A stretch of 7,837 bases of DNA from Clostridium sp. (GCA_018372555.1 JAHAIU010000128.1:1-7837); one strand, 5' to 3'. Shown: positions 1 through 6,398, counted from the stretch's first letter. Numbers and translations: made by a program. The notes: generated from the sequence alone by a model not told the origin.

Positions 1-108
1 AGTTATAAAAATTTAGCCAGCTTAGATAGCTTAAATTTAGAATTGTATTCGAAATTATTTAAAAATCGGAAAGTTAATACATATCATTATGTTATATTCA
101 CATTTTAA
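1..108 (+). CDS. C-terminal fragment of an unidentified protein (5' end outside window)
   Basis: Reading from the first base, this frame stays open for 35 codons and ends in TAA at 106-108, only 3 bp before the convergent aminopeptidase stop. In sequence this AT-rich, a random frame would often hit a stop within 35 codons, so a real gene end is somewhat favoured. The peptide starts SYKNLASLDS and ends HYVIFTF, with no motif I recognise. No start codon or ribosome binding site can be seen because the gene would begin outside the window. An imperfect inverted repeat (34-43 with 47-56, 9 of 10 pairs) lies inside it and may be chance. It could be non-coding. I assign no function. Confidence 0.4.
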   Translation, partial: SYKNLASLDSLNLELYSKLFKNRKVNTYHYVIFTF

Positions 109-111
109 ATC

Positions 112-1407
112 TTATGCGTTGAAAAATTCAGTAAATAATTTTACGCTATAAACATTATCTATTACTGTTGCAAGTTCTCTTATAGAATGCATTGATAATA
201 ATGGTGCCCCCATATCCATAACTGGAATAGTTAATAATGAAGATGTTATAGGACCTATAGTTGTTCCACCTCTAACATCTGATCTATTAAAGAACTTTTG
301 ATATGGTACTTTTGCTGCACTGCAAAGTCCTTCAAATATTGCAGTATTGTAGCTATCTGTGCTATAGCTTCCAGATGCAGCTGTTTTTAAAACTGGTCCA
401 TTTCCTAGAACTGGTCTATTAGTTGGATCATGTTTTTCTTCAGCATTTGGATGAACTGCATGAGCTAAGTCTGCTGATATCATAATTGAATTAGCTAAAG
501 CTCTATGTAATTCTTCTCTATCTTTTCCTAAAGCTAATGCTATTCTTTCTAATATATTTAATAGAAGTGCTGAGTTTGCTCCTTGAGGAGTTAAGCTTCC
601 TATTTCTTCATTATCCATACAAACCATAACCTTAGTTGCCTTGTTAGATTTACTATCAATTAATGCCTTTATACCTGCGTAAACCATCCACATATCGTCT
701 AGTCTTCCAGCTGATATAAATTCTTCATTAATTCCAGTTAATGCTCCTTTTTCTATTTCATATAATCCTAAATCAAAACCTAGAATACTTTCTGCATCTA
801 CATTTAATTCTTTAGCTATAGCATTTACTAAATAATTGTTTTTCTCAAACTTTTCATTAATTAGTGCTAATAAAGGTAATGTATCTTTTTGCTTATTTAC
901 AGCAAAACCTTCATTTACAGATCTATTCATATGAATTGCAACACTTGGTATAATTAATAGAGGCTTATTGATATTTACAAGCTTTACTTCTGGTTTTAAA
1001 GGTGATTTTCCTTTTAAAGAAACCTTACCAGCTATACCTAAAGGTCTATCAAACCAAGTATATAAAAGAGGTCCTCCATAGACTTCAGTATTAAGCTTTA
1101 AGTACTTTCCTTCAGCAACTATTTCAGGATTTGCTTTAATTCTAAATCCAGGTGAATCTGTATGTGCTCCTATAAGCTTAAATCCATCTTCCTCTAACTC
1201 TCCATTCCCTACTGTAAAAGCTATAAGAGCTGAGTCATTTTTTATAATATAATACTTACCATCTTTTTGTAAGTTCCATTTATCACTTTCTTTTACTTCA
1301 CTAAATCCATTTGAATCTAATCTTTCTTTTACAGTCTTTACAGAATGATATGCTGTTGGACTTGTATATAAGAAATCAATTAAATCTAAGGCTAATTCTT
1401 TTTCCAT
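112..1407 (-). CDS. apeB: M18 family zinc aminopeptidase
   Basis: Cytosolic dinuclear-zinc aminopeptidase that removes N-terminal residues from peptides; the family (aspartyl aminopeptidase, yeast aminopeptidase I, clostridial ApeA/ApeB) forms large oligomers and supports peptide turnover. The 431-residue length fits the family. Metal and catalytic motifs appear in order: AHTDSPGFR (H82, with D84 beside it), SAGRLDD (D237), DNEEIGS (E267 catalytic base, E268 metal ligand), ISADLAHAVHPN (D313), and the C-terminal GGTTIGPI followed by SMHSIRE (H407). All expected ligands are present, so it should be active. There is no signal peptide or membrane segment. The start is fixed by AGGAGG at 1414-1419, 6 nt upstream of the ATG. 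It is a single gene on the minus strand, divergent from the CDF gene and nearly touching the convergent fragment at 1-108. The family call is very secure; the symbol apeB rather than apeA rests on length only. Confidence 0.95.
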   Translation of the reverse strand: MEKELALDLIDFLYTSPTAYHSVKTVKERLDSNGFSEVKESDKWNLQKDGKYYIIKNDSALIAFTVGNGELEEDGFKLIGAHTDSPGFRIKANPEIVAEGKYLKLNTEVYGGPLLYTWFDRPLGIAGKVSLKGKSPLKPEVKLVNINKPLLIIPSVAIHMNRSVNEGFAVNKQKDTLPLLALINEKFEKNNYLVNAIAKELNVDAESILGFDLGLYEIEKGALTGINEEFISAGRLDDMWMVYAGIKALIDSKSNKATKVMVCMDNEEIGSLTPQGANSALLLNILERIALALGKDREELHRALANSIMISADLAHAVHPNAEEKHDPTNRPVLGNGPVLKTAASGSYSTDSYNTAIFEGLCSAAKVPYQKFFNRSDVRGGTTIGPITSSLLTIPVMDMGAPLLSMHSIRELATVIDNVYSVKLFTEFFNA

Positions 1408-1459
1408 AGTTCTCCTCCTAATATAATTATCATATTTAAATAATAATATTTGTATGTTT

Positions 1460-1468
1460 ATTATACCA
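1460..1468 (-). promoter_or_regulatory. Extended -10 promoter of the M18 aminopeptidase gene
   Basis: On the minus strand, TGG directly precedes a perfect TATAAT (TATAAT is the complement of 1460-1465), giving the TGn extended -10 element. No good -35 hexamer lies 16-18 bp further upstream, which is common for extended -10 promoters. Transcription would start near 1453, giving a leader of about 45 nt before the ATG. This is seen by inspection only. Confidence 0.55.
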
Positions 1469-1578
1469 TAATAAGTCTAATATATTTCTATAAATACCAA
1501 ATAACAAATAAAATTTAGTAATCGAAAAAACAAACTACTTCATATAAGTAAATTAATGTTCTTTTTCCAGAAATCTAG

Positions 1579-1584
1579 TATAAT
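1579..1584 (+). promoter_or_regulatory. Candidate -10 box for the CDF transporter gene (distal)
   Basis: A perfect TATAAT lies about 160 nt upstream of the CDF start. The region 16-18 bp upstream has only a poor -35 (TGTTCT at 1557-1562), so the match rests on the -10 alone. If used, the mRNA would carry a leader of about 150 nt. In sequence this AT-rich, a chance TATAAT is quite possible. Confidence 0.3.
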
Positions 1585-1681
1585 TAATATTAAAATCTAT
1601 ATATGCTTTTAATTAATGTAATTTACTTTTAAATTATCCTTCACTTAACATTCTATAACATCACAATGTTCAAAATAATTA

Positions 1682-1710
1682 TTGAAACATATATATTTAA
1701 ATAAAATAAA
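1682..1710 (+). promoter_or_regulatory. Candidate proximal promoter for the CDF transporter gene
   Basis: TTGAAA at 1682-1687 (5 of 6 to TTGACA) is followed after 17 bp by AATAAA at 1705-1710 (4 of 6 to TATAAT). Transcription would start near 1717 with a leader of roughly 25 nt. The palindrome AATAATTATT (1674-1683) overlaps the -35, where a metal-responsive repressor could act. This is plausible but weak, and it competes with the distal candidate. Confidence 0.3.
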
Positions 1711-1743
1711 TTTAGAGATACTAAAATAGATAGGAGTGATTAA

Positions 1744-2922
1744 ATGATTTCAAAGTTTCTTGTAAATACTTTTGTAAAAAATAATGAAAATATTAAAGAC
1801 CCCAAAGTCCGTAATAATTATGGAAACTTAGGTGGAATCGTAGGAATTATAATTAATTTTATGTTATTCTTAATTAAATTCTTTGTAGGAATGTTCGTTG
1901 GATCCATTGCAATATCTGCAGATGCATTTAATAATTTATCTGATGCTGGATCATCAATTATTACAATAATAGGATTTAAAATGGCTAATAAACCAGCTGA
2001 TGCTGAACATCCTTTTGGTCATGGTAGAATTGAATATTTATCTGCACTTATAGTTGCATTTTTAGTAATGCTAGTTGGAGTTCAATTTATAAAATCATCA
2101 ATCGAGAGAATATTTAACCCAACAGAAGTAACTTTTGAATTAGTTCCTTTTATACTTTTACTAATATCAATAGGTTTTAAAGTTTGGTTATCTACTTTTA
2201 ATAAATATATCGGAAATAAAATAAATTCATCAGCATTAAAGGCTGCTGCAGCAGATTCTTTAGGGGATGTATTTACTTCAAGTACAGTTGTAATAGCTTT
2301 TCTAGCTTCTAAATTTACAACTCTACCACTAGATGGATATATTGGCGTTTTTGTAGCTCTTGCAATACTTTATGCAGGTTTTGGTTTAGTAAAGGAAACA
2401 CTTAATCCACTGTTAGGAGAAGCTCCAGACCCTGAACTTGTTAATGATATATGTGAAAAGGTACTTTCTTATCCACTTATTTCAGGAGTTCATGATTTAA
2501 TAGTTCATAACTATGGACCTGGAAGAATTATTGCTTCCTTACATGCTGAAATACCTTCAGACATAGATATAATGGAAATTCATAATACAATAGATATAGC
2601 AGAAAGAGAAGTTTCTAGAGATTTAAACATACATTTAGTAATTCATATGGACCCAATTTGCGTTATAACTGATGAAATTAAAGAAGCTTGGGATTGTGTA
2701 GAGAAAATATTAAGAAGATATCCTGAAATTAAATCAATGCATGATTTTAGAATAGTTGGTGAAGGAGATTATAAGAACTTAATTTTTGATATTGTCGTAT
2801 CACCATCTTCCTCAAAAAATGTTAAAAAGCAAGATAAAATGCTTGAAGATATAAAGAATTCAATTAGAGAAGAGCATCCACAGTATAACTGTGTTATAAC
2901 TTTGGATTATGACTATATGTAA
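1744..2922 (+). CDS. Cation diffusion facilitator transporter, predicted Mn2+ exporter type
   Basis: Inner-membrane antiporter that exports divalent metal in exchange for protons. The transmembrane domain spans roughly residues 30-215. The family motif SADAFNNLSDAGSS (58-71) puts N63 and D67 in TM2, and AADSLGDVFTSS (169-180) puts D171 and D175 in TM5. Zinc CDFs usually carry H/D-xxx-D and H-xxx-D here; N-D-D-D is the set reported for bacterial manganese exporters such as MntE, so Mn2+ is the inferred substrate. The protein has 392 residues against the usual 300: the normal dimerisation domain (about 225-305, ISGVHDLIVHNYG) is followed by a second, similar unit (about 315-390, IKSMHDFRIVGEG). 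AGGAG at 1732-1736 lies 7 nt before the ATG. It is monocistronic. The last codons and stop adjoin an inserted repeat, so the C-terminus may be slightly altered. The family is secure; the metal is inferred. Confidence 0.93.
   Translation: MISKFLVNTFVKNNENIKDPKVRNNYGNLGGIVGIIINFMLFLIKFFVGMFVGSIAISADAFNNLSDAGSSIITIIGFKMANKPADAEHPFGHGRIEYLSALIVAFLVMLVGVQFIKSSIERIFNPTEVTFELVPFILLLISIGFKVWLSTFNKYIGNKINSSALKAAAADSLGDVFTSSTVVIAFLASKFTTLPLDGYIGVFVALAILYAGFGLVKETLNPLLGEAPDPELVNDICEKVLSYPLISGVHDLIVHNYGPGRIIASLHAEIPSDIDIMEIHNTIDIAEREVSRDLNIHLVIHMDPICVITDEIKEAWDCVEKILRRYPEIKSMHDFRIVGEGDYKNLIFDIVVSPSSSKNVKKQDKMLEDIKNSIREEHPQYNCVITLDYDYM
2908..2918 (+). repeat. Left copy of 11-bp direct repeat flanking the palindromic element
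   Basis: TATGACTATAT occurs here, inside the last codons of the CDF gene, and again exactly at 3088-3098, 180 bp away. The copies sit at the two outer edges of the palindromic element, which is what a target-site duplication looks like. Confidence 0.55.
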
Positions 2923-3087
2923 AATGCGAAGCATTTACTAATTAAGAATTAAAAATGAAGAATTAAGGATGTTTTGCACAGTAAAACTTAACATTCACTT
3001 GGTGCAAAATATCTTTTATTCAAAACTCCTAAGAAGTTTTTTCCTCAATTCTTCATTCTTCATTTTTCATTATTTTGCTTTTCAAAA
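2919..3087. mobile_element. MITE-like palindromic intergenic element with heptamer tracts
   Basis: A non-coding, nearly mirror-symmetric block of about 169 bp between two 11-bp direct repeats. From left to right it has: a tip hairpin AAATGC-GAA-GCATTT (2922-2936); four 7-bp units of the type AATTAAG/AATGAAG (2940-2967); a central stem GATGTTTTGCAC (2968-2979) pairing with GTGCAAAATATC (3002-3013), 11 of 12 plus one G-U in the plus-strand RNA; a small AAAACT/AGTTTT hairpin (3022-3040); four inverted heptamers (3044-3071); and a second tip hairpin ATTTTG-CTTTT-CAAAAT (3072-3088). The two arms match at 25 of 30 positions when inverted. No transposase is present, so any movement would need one in trans. 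Similar heptamer tracts are, as I recall, common in clostridial spacers. It could also serve as a two-way transcription stop. Confidence 0.6.
3022..3042 (+). terminator. Weak terminator-like hairpin after the CDF gene
   Basis: AAAACT (3022-3027) pairs with AGTTTT (3035-3040) around a 7-nt loop, and the T run continues to 3042. The stem has a single G-C pair, so alone it would be weak. Together with the larger central stem of the same element it may end CDF transcription. No other terminator is visible between the CDF and PTS genes. Confidence 0.25.
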
Positions 3088-3098
3088 TATGACTATAT
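3088..3098 (+). repeat. Right copy of 11-bp direct repeat flanking the palindromic element
   Basis: Exact second copy of TATGACTATAT. Joined directly to the CDF reading frame in place of the left copy, the downstream sequence stays open (TAT GAC TAT ATT TTA ATT TCG ...) to a TAA at 3127-3129. This suggests what the gene end may have looked like before insertion. Confidence 0.55.
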
Positions 3099-3130
3099 TT
3101 TAATTTCGACCCTGCCTATGAATTACTAAA

Positions 3131-4693
3131 TTAATCTACACCTAATAATTCTCTGATTTGAGTTTTATATACGTCAGCCTTAGCCCCATAAATAATCTGT
3201 ACACCATCGTTAACTTTAACTAATCCACTAGCTCCAAGTTTTTTCCACAATGTACTATCCCCAACTATTTCTTTATCCTTAACTTTAACTCTTAAACGAG
3301 TAAAACATGCATCAACATTAATTATATTATCTTTTCCACCTAATCCGTCTATTATATGATTAACTATTTCATCCTTACTTACTGCTACTTCAGTACTTGC
3401 TCCATCACTTACTTCATCATCTTCTCTACCTGGAGTTTTATAGTTAAACTTTAGTATCATAAACTTAAATGTGAAGTAGTATAAGAAGAAGAAAATTACC
3501 CCTAAAATAGGAACCCAAATCCAATTTGATCCCTTATCTGATTGCATAACCCCATTAAATATTGTACTTAAGAATGGTCCACCAAATGCTGCTGTACCTG
3601 GAATATTTACTTCTAATAAGTAAGTTAATAAATATGCTACCCCTGAGAATATTGAATGTACTACAAATAACATTGGTGCTACAAATAAGAAAGCATATTC
3701 AATTGGTTCTGTAATCCCTGTGAAAAATGCTGGAATTGCAGCTGCAAGTATTAATCCCTTAACAAACTTTTTCTTTTCTGGCTTTGCTGTTTTATACATT
3801 GCAAGGCCACCACCAACTAATCCAAAGGAAGAAATTATTATCTTACCATTCATTAAGAATCTACTAATATCAATATTAAACATTTCAGTTGGTGAAGCTA
3901 ATTGAGCTTGATAAATATTCACAGCTCCTTCTACAACGTTTCCATCGATGACCATAGATCCCCCTAAATTAGTAAAGAAGAATGGTAAGTAAGTAAAGTG
4001 ATGTAATCCAAATGGTAATAAAGCACGTTCTGTTAAACCATATATTACACTTCCAAATGCACCTGTTGCATTTATTATTTCACTTAATGAAGTTAACGCA
4101 CCTTGAATAAATGGCCATATACCTGACATTATAAATCCTAATATTATTGAGCATAATAATGAAATCATTGGAACAAACTTTGTCCCACTAAATATTCCTA
4201 ATACTGGTGGTAGTGAGATATTATAATATTTATTATGTAAGAAAGCCACCATAAAACCAACTATTATACCGCCAAATACTCCAACATCTAATGATGGAAT
4301 ACCCATTACCATTGATTGTCCAGTTGCCATATTGCTTGGATCTAATTTTCCTAAGTGTATAAGTAATGTACTCATAACATTATGCATAGTAACAAATGAA
4401 ATAACTGCTGCTAATGCGGCTATCCCCTTTTCCTTTTTTGCATATCCAATTGCAATTGATATAGCAAATATTATTGGTAAAAAGCCAAATACAGAATTAC
4501 CCGCTGACTTACATAAATCTAAAAACAACTTTATGTTATCATTTTCAAGAAAAGGCATCATTTGTACTACACTTTTACTTGTAAATGCAGCTCCAATACC
4601 CAATAAAATTCCTGCTATAGGTAGTAACATAACTGGAGTCATTAAAACTTTTCCTAATTGCTGAAAAGCAGTGAAATATTTTGAGTTTTTCAT
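3131..4693 (-). CDS. malP: PTS EIICB permease, alpha-glucoside/maltose type
   Basis: Membrane component of the phosphotransferase system that imports an alpha-glucoside, probably maltose, and phosphorylates it on entry. The EIIC domain (about 1-425) is strongly hydrophobic, with the conserved stretches ERALLPFGLHH (222-232) and GITEP (326-330), typical of the glucose/maltose/GlcNAc class. A charged linker (about 421-440) leads to the EIIB domain (441-520), whose phosphorylated cysteine is C463 in NVDACFTRLRV. No EIIA domain is fused or encoded nearby, so a glucose-type EIIA must act in trans. AAAGGAG (complement of 4703-4709) lies 9 nt before the ATG. It is the second gene of the unit, 201 bp behind the GH4 gene, whose 6-phospho-alpha-glucosidase activity supports the substrate call. 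Alternatives are trehalose, glucose or another alpha-glucoside. The symbol is by analogy with B. subtilis malP (glvC). Confidence 0.9.
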   Translation of the reverse strand: MKNSKYFTAFQQLGKVLMTPVMLLPIAGILLGIGAAFTSKSVVQMMPFLENDNIKLFLDLCKSAGNSVFGFLPIIFAISIAIGYAKKEKGIAALAAVISFVTMHNVMSTLLIHLGKLDPSNMATGQSMVMGIPSLDVGVFGGIIVGFMVAFLHNKYYNISLPPVLGIFSGTKFVPMISLLCSIILGFIMSGIWPFIQGALTSLSEIINATGAFGSVIYGLTERALLPFGLHHFTYLPFFFTNLGGSMVIDGNVVEGAVNIYQAQLASPTEMFNIDISRFLMNGKIIISSFGLVGGGLAMYKTAKPEKKKFVKGLILAAAIPAFFTGITEPIEYAFLFVAPMLFVVHSIFSGVAYLLTYLLEVNIPGTAAFGGPFLSTIFNGVMQSDKGSNWIWVPILGVIFFFLYYFTFKFMILKFNYKTPGREDDEVSDGASTEVAVSKDEIVNHIIDGLGGKDNIINVDACFTRLRVKVKDKEIVGDSTLWKKLGASGLVKVNDGVQIIYGAKADVYKTQIRELLGVD

Positions 4694-4784
4694 ATTATTT
4701 TTCTCCTTTATAATTATAGCTTTTTATTAGTCACCATAGACTCTTAACTAACTTTATAAATTTTACTTAAAACTTAAGTTATAA

Positions 4785-4859
4785 GAATTGTATTAAACCT
4801 ATATTATTAATACTAACTAAACAGTTGTATTAATTAGTATATTCAGTTTAACACAATTC
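4785..4859 (-). promoter_or_regulatory. Two-tier intercistronic stem-loop between the GH4 and PTS genes
   Basis: In the minus-strand RNA, GAAUUGUGUUAAAC (complement of 4846-4859) pairs with GUUUAAUACAAUUC (complement of 4785-4798) over 14 bp. Inside it, AUACUAAUUA (complement of 4831-4840) pairs with UAGUUAGUAU (complement of 4810-4819) over 10 bp around an 11-nt loop. Each stem has one imperfect pair, and both are G-U wobbles in this strand but A-C mismatches in the opposite RNA, which argues that structure matters in the operon transcript. No T run follows, so it is not a standard terminator. Likely roles are mRNA processing, protection of the upstream gene's 3' end, or a partial read-through control that sets the enzyme-to-permease ratio. 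Confidence 0.5.
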
Positions 4860-4894
4860 CTAAATTATTCTAATAATTTAATTCTTCATTCAAA

Positions 4895-6217
4895 TTATTT
4901 AAATTCTGGCCAATATTCCTTATTAGCATCAATTAATTCATCTAAAACTTTTCTTGCTTTATGAGCATCTACAATTGTCCTGTTTAATGTTAATGCTTGT
5001 AAAGCTTTTTCATATGATCCTTCATAATAAGCATCTACAGTAAGTTTTTCATATGCTAATTGAGCTTCCATTAATCCCTTATAGAATGTGCCAATCTTAC
5101 CAACTCCAAGAGGTCTAGGTCCATTAGCTGTTAATACTGCAGCAACTTCTACCATTGCATCATCTTGAATATTAGATATTGTTCCGTTATTTTCTACTAT
5201 TACAATGAATATTTTACCTTGATTATATGCTATTGATTCTGCCACTTGAATCATGAATTCACTATGTGCATCGTTATGAACCATATGACATTCTTTTGTT
5301 GTTCCAGCTTCAACAATCCTTCTACATTCTTCAAATACACGTTTTTCTCTTCCATCCATAACTTCATTAGCTCTTGTATATTCAGGGTTTAACTTCTTAA
5401 CCTTATAGTCAGGATATAAATAATATTGAAGGTATGTATTTGGTAAATAATCTGTGAAATCATCACACATATCTTTAACCATTCCATAAGTATCTAACCA
5501 TGACTGGTCTCTTTGCTCTGCATCTACTGGTAAGAATCCTCTTTCCTTTATTAATGCTTTAAGTTCTGGAACTAAATCTTTACCTTCTGAATCATATAAA
5601 TTAGTAAACCATCCAAAGTGATTTAATCCAAAGTAAACTGGCTCAAAATCCTTTGAATCTCTTCCTAATATTCTTCCATATGATCTTAAAAGATTTACTG
5701 GTTGATCACATATGTTTAATATCTTTTTATCCTCTGGAAATTCTCTTCTTAATGCTTCTGCAACTATTGCTGCTGGATTAGTATAATTTAATATCCAAGC
5801 ATCCTTTGAATATGTTCTTATATCATTAATAGTTTTTATCATATCTCTAATAGATCTTAATCCGTAAGCAAATCCACCTGCTCCACAAGTTTCTTGTCCA
5901 ATTAATCCCATGCTTAGAGGAATTTTTTCATCCTTTTCCCTCATTTCGTATCCACCAGTTCTCATTTGCATAAATACAAAATCAACATCATTATAAGCTT
6001 CCTCAACCTTAGTTGTATATGTAAAATCTAACTCTGGATACTCTTCGCTAAATAATACTTTTGCAAACTCTCCTATAACAGCTTGTCTTTCTTCATTTAT
6101 ATCAAATAAAACTAATTTATTTACAGGGAATCTTTCCTTTAGCTTACATAATGTTTGTAATAGACCTGGTGTCCAAGTACTTCCCCCACCAACTAATGTT
6201 ACATTAAACTTTTTCAT
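4895..6217 (-). CDS. malA: 6-phospho-alpha-glucosidase, GH4 family (NAD+/Mn2+ dependent)
   Basis: Cytosolic glycosidase that hydrolyses 6-phospho-alpha-glucosides such as maltose 6-phosphate to glucose 6-phosphate and a sugar, by the unusual GH4 redox-elimination route needing NAD+ and a divalent metal. It has 440 residues, close to B. subtilis GlvA. The N-terminal Rossmann motif VGGGSTWTPG (9-18) binds NAD. GQETCGAGG (107-115) and NYTNPAA (144-150) are family signatures. The metal site is C170 in CDQP (170-173) plus H200 in GLNHFGW. The CD-x-P form marks alpha-type enzymes, whereas phospho-beta-glucosidases usually read CN-x-P. A tyrosine in NTYLQYYLYPDY (260-271), probably Y265, would be the catalytic base. 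AAAGGAG (complement of 6226-6232) lies 8 nt before the ATG. It is first in the unit, upstream of the EIICB gene and divergent from the RpiR regulator. The same enzyme is called malH in other clostridia. Confidence 0.95.
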   Translation of the reverse strand: MKKFNVTLVGGGSTWTPGLLQTLCKLKERFPVNKLVLFDINEERQAVIGEFAKVLFSEEYPELDFTYTTKVEEAYNDVDFVFMQMRTGGYEMREKDEKIPLSMGLIGQETCGAGGFAYGLRSIRDMIKTINDIRTYSKDAWILNYTNPAAIVAEALRREFPEDKKILNICDQPVNLLRSYGRILGRDSKDFEPVYFGLNHFGWFTNLYDSEGKDLVPELKALIKERGFLPVDAEQRDQSWLDTYGMVKDMCDDFTDYLPNTYLQYYLYPDYKVKKLNPEYTRANEVMDGREKRVFEECRRIVEAGTTKECHMVHNDAHSEFMIQVAESIAYNQGKIFIVIVENNGTISNIQDDAMVEVAAVLTANGPRPLGVGKIGTFYKGLMEAQLAYEKLTVDAYYEGSYEKALQALTLNRTIVDAHKARKVLDELIDANKEYWPEFK

Positions 6218-6281
6218 ATATATCGCTCCTTTAAATTAAATATTTCTATTTTTATTGTTTCGAATTCCTGCTACATGTATT

Positions 6282-6309
6282 ATTATAATAATATAAAATA
6301 GTTTGTGAA
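6282..6309 (-). promoter_or_regulatory. Sigma-A promoter of the GH4-PTS unit
   Basis: On the minus strand, TTCACA (complement of 6304-6309, 5 of 6 to TTGACA) and a perfect TATAAT (complement of 6282-6287) are 16 bp apart. Transcription would start near 6275, giving a leader of about 58 nt with the ribosome binding site close to its end. The -35 overlaps a cre-like box, and the tandem RpiR-type boxes lie about 70-100 bp upstream of the start point, a position suited to an activator. Confidence 0.6.
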
Positions 6310-6319
6310 TATGTTTACA
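6304..6319. promoter_or_regulatory. cre-like catabolite control box over the GH4 promoter
   Basis: TGTGAATATGTTTACA is an inverted repeat (TGTGAA against TTTACA, 5 of 6) with a 4-bp centre. It resembles the TGTAAA...TTTACA half-sites with variable spacing described for CcpA in clostridia, although it lacks the central CG of the classic cre. Its left half is the -35 of the GH4 promoter, so CcpA bound here would block transcription when glucose is plentiful. The role is inferred. Confidence 0.4.
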
Positions 6320-6344
6320 GGCTTTATCAATTTTATTCATAAGT

Positions 6345-6376
6345 TGAAAGTTTTTCATAACCTGAAACTTTTTTCA
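6345..6376. promoter_or_regulatory. Tandem TGAAA...TTTCA boxes, likely RpiR-family operator
   Basis: Two inverted repeats occur in a row: TGAAAGTTTTTCA (6345-6357) and TGAAACTTTTTTCA (6363-6376), 18 bp apart start to start. RpiR/MurR proteins commonly bind TGAAA-type palindromes, and an RpiR gene starts 34 bp further on. The boxes lie upstream of the GH4 promoter, where they could activate, and close to the regulator's own start, where they could autoregulate. No clear promoter for the regulator gene itself could be assigned. Confidence 0.5.
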
Positions 6377-6398
6377 CATTGACAGTAATACTAGCTTT

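Larger units (their letters stand above)
1408..1743. other. Divergent intergenic spacer between aminopeptidase and CDF genes
   Basis: This stretch of about 335 bp is very AT-rich with no open frame of note. It holds the aminopeptidase ribosome binding site and promoter, the two CDF promoter candidates and the CDF ribosome binding site. It also contains weak symmetry: AAGTAAATTA (1546-1555) faces TAATTTACTT (1619-1628), AATTAATGT occurs at 1551 and 1611, and a 10-bp palindrome AATAATTATT sits at 1674-1683. I saw no GC-rich conserved core of the kind expected for a yybP-ykoY (manganese) or NiCo riboswitch ahead of the metal transporter gene. Confidence 0.6.

Noticed and set aside
1408..1743. 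Manganese (yybP-ykoY) or NiCo riboswitch ahead of the CDF gene
   Set aside because: The region lacks the conserved paired core and G-rich loops of either class and is almost entirely A/T.
2940..3071. CRISPR array, suggested by short repeated units
   Set aside because: The units are 7 bp, contiguous and inverted between arms. There are no regular spacers of 30-40 bp and no cas genes.
3720..3905. Open frame on the + strand inside the PTS gene
   Set aside because: It is the antisense shadow of the EIIC coding sequence, with no ribosome binding site and no recognisable motif.
4332..4664. 110-codon open frame on the + strand inside the PTS gene
   Set aside because: It is antisense to membrane-segment codons of EIIC, which readily give long opposite-strand frames. 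There is no translation signal.
4713..4741. Separate promoter directly upstream of the PTS gene (TATAAT, complement of 4713-4718)
   Set aside because: It lies 4 bp from the ribosome binding site and has no -35 at 16-18 bp. A transcript starting there would lack the ribosome binding site.
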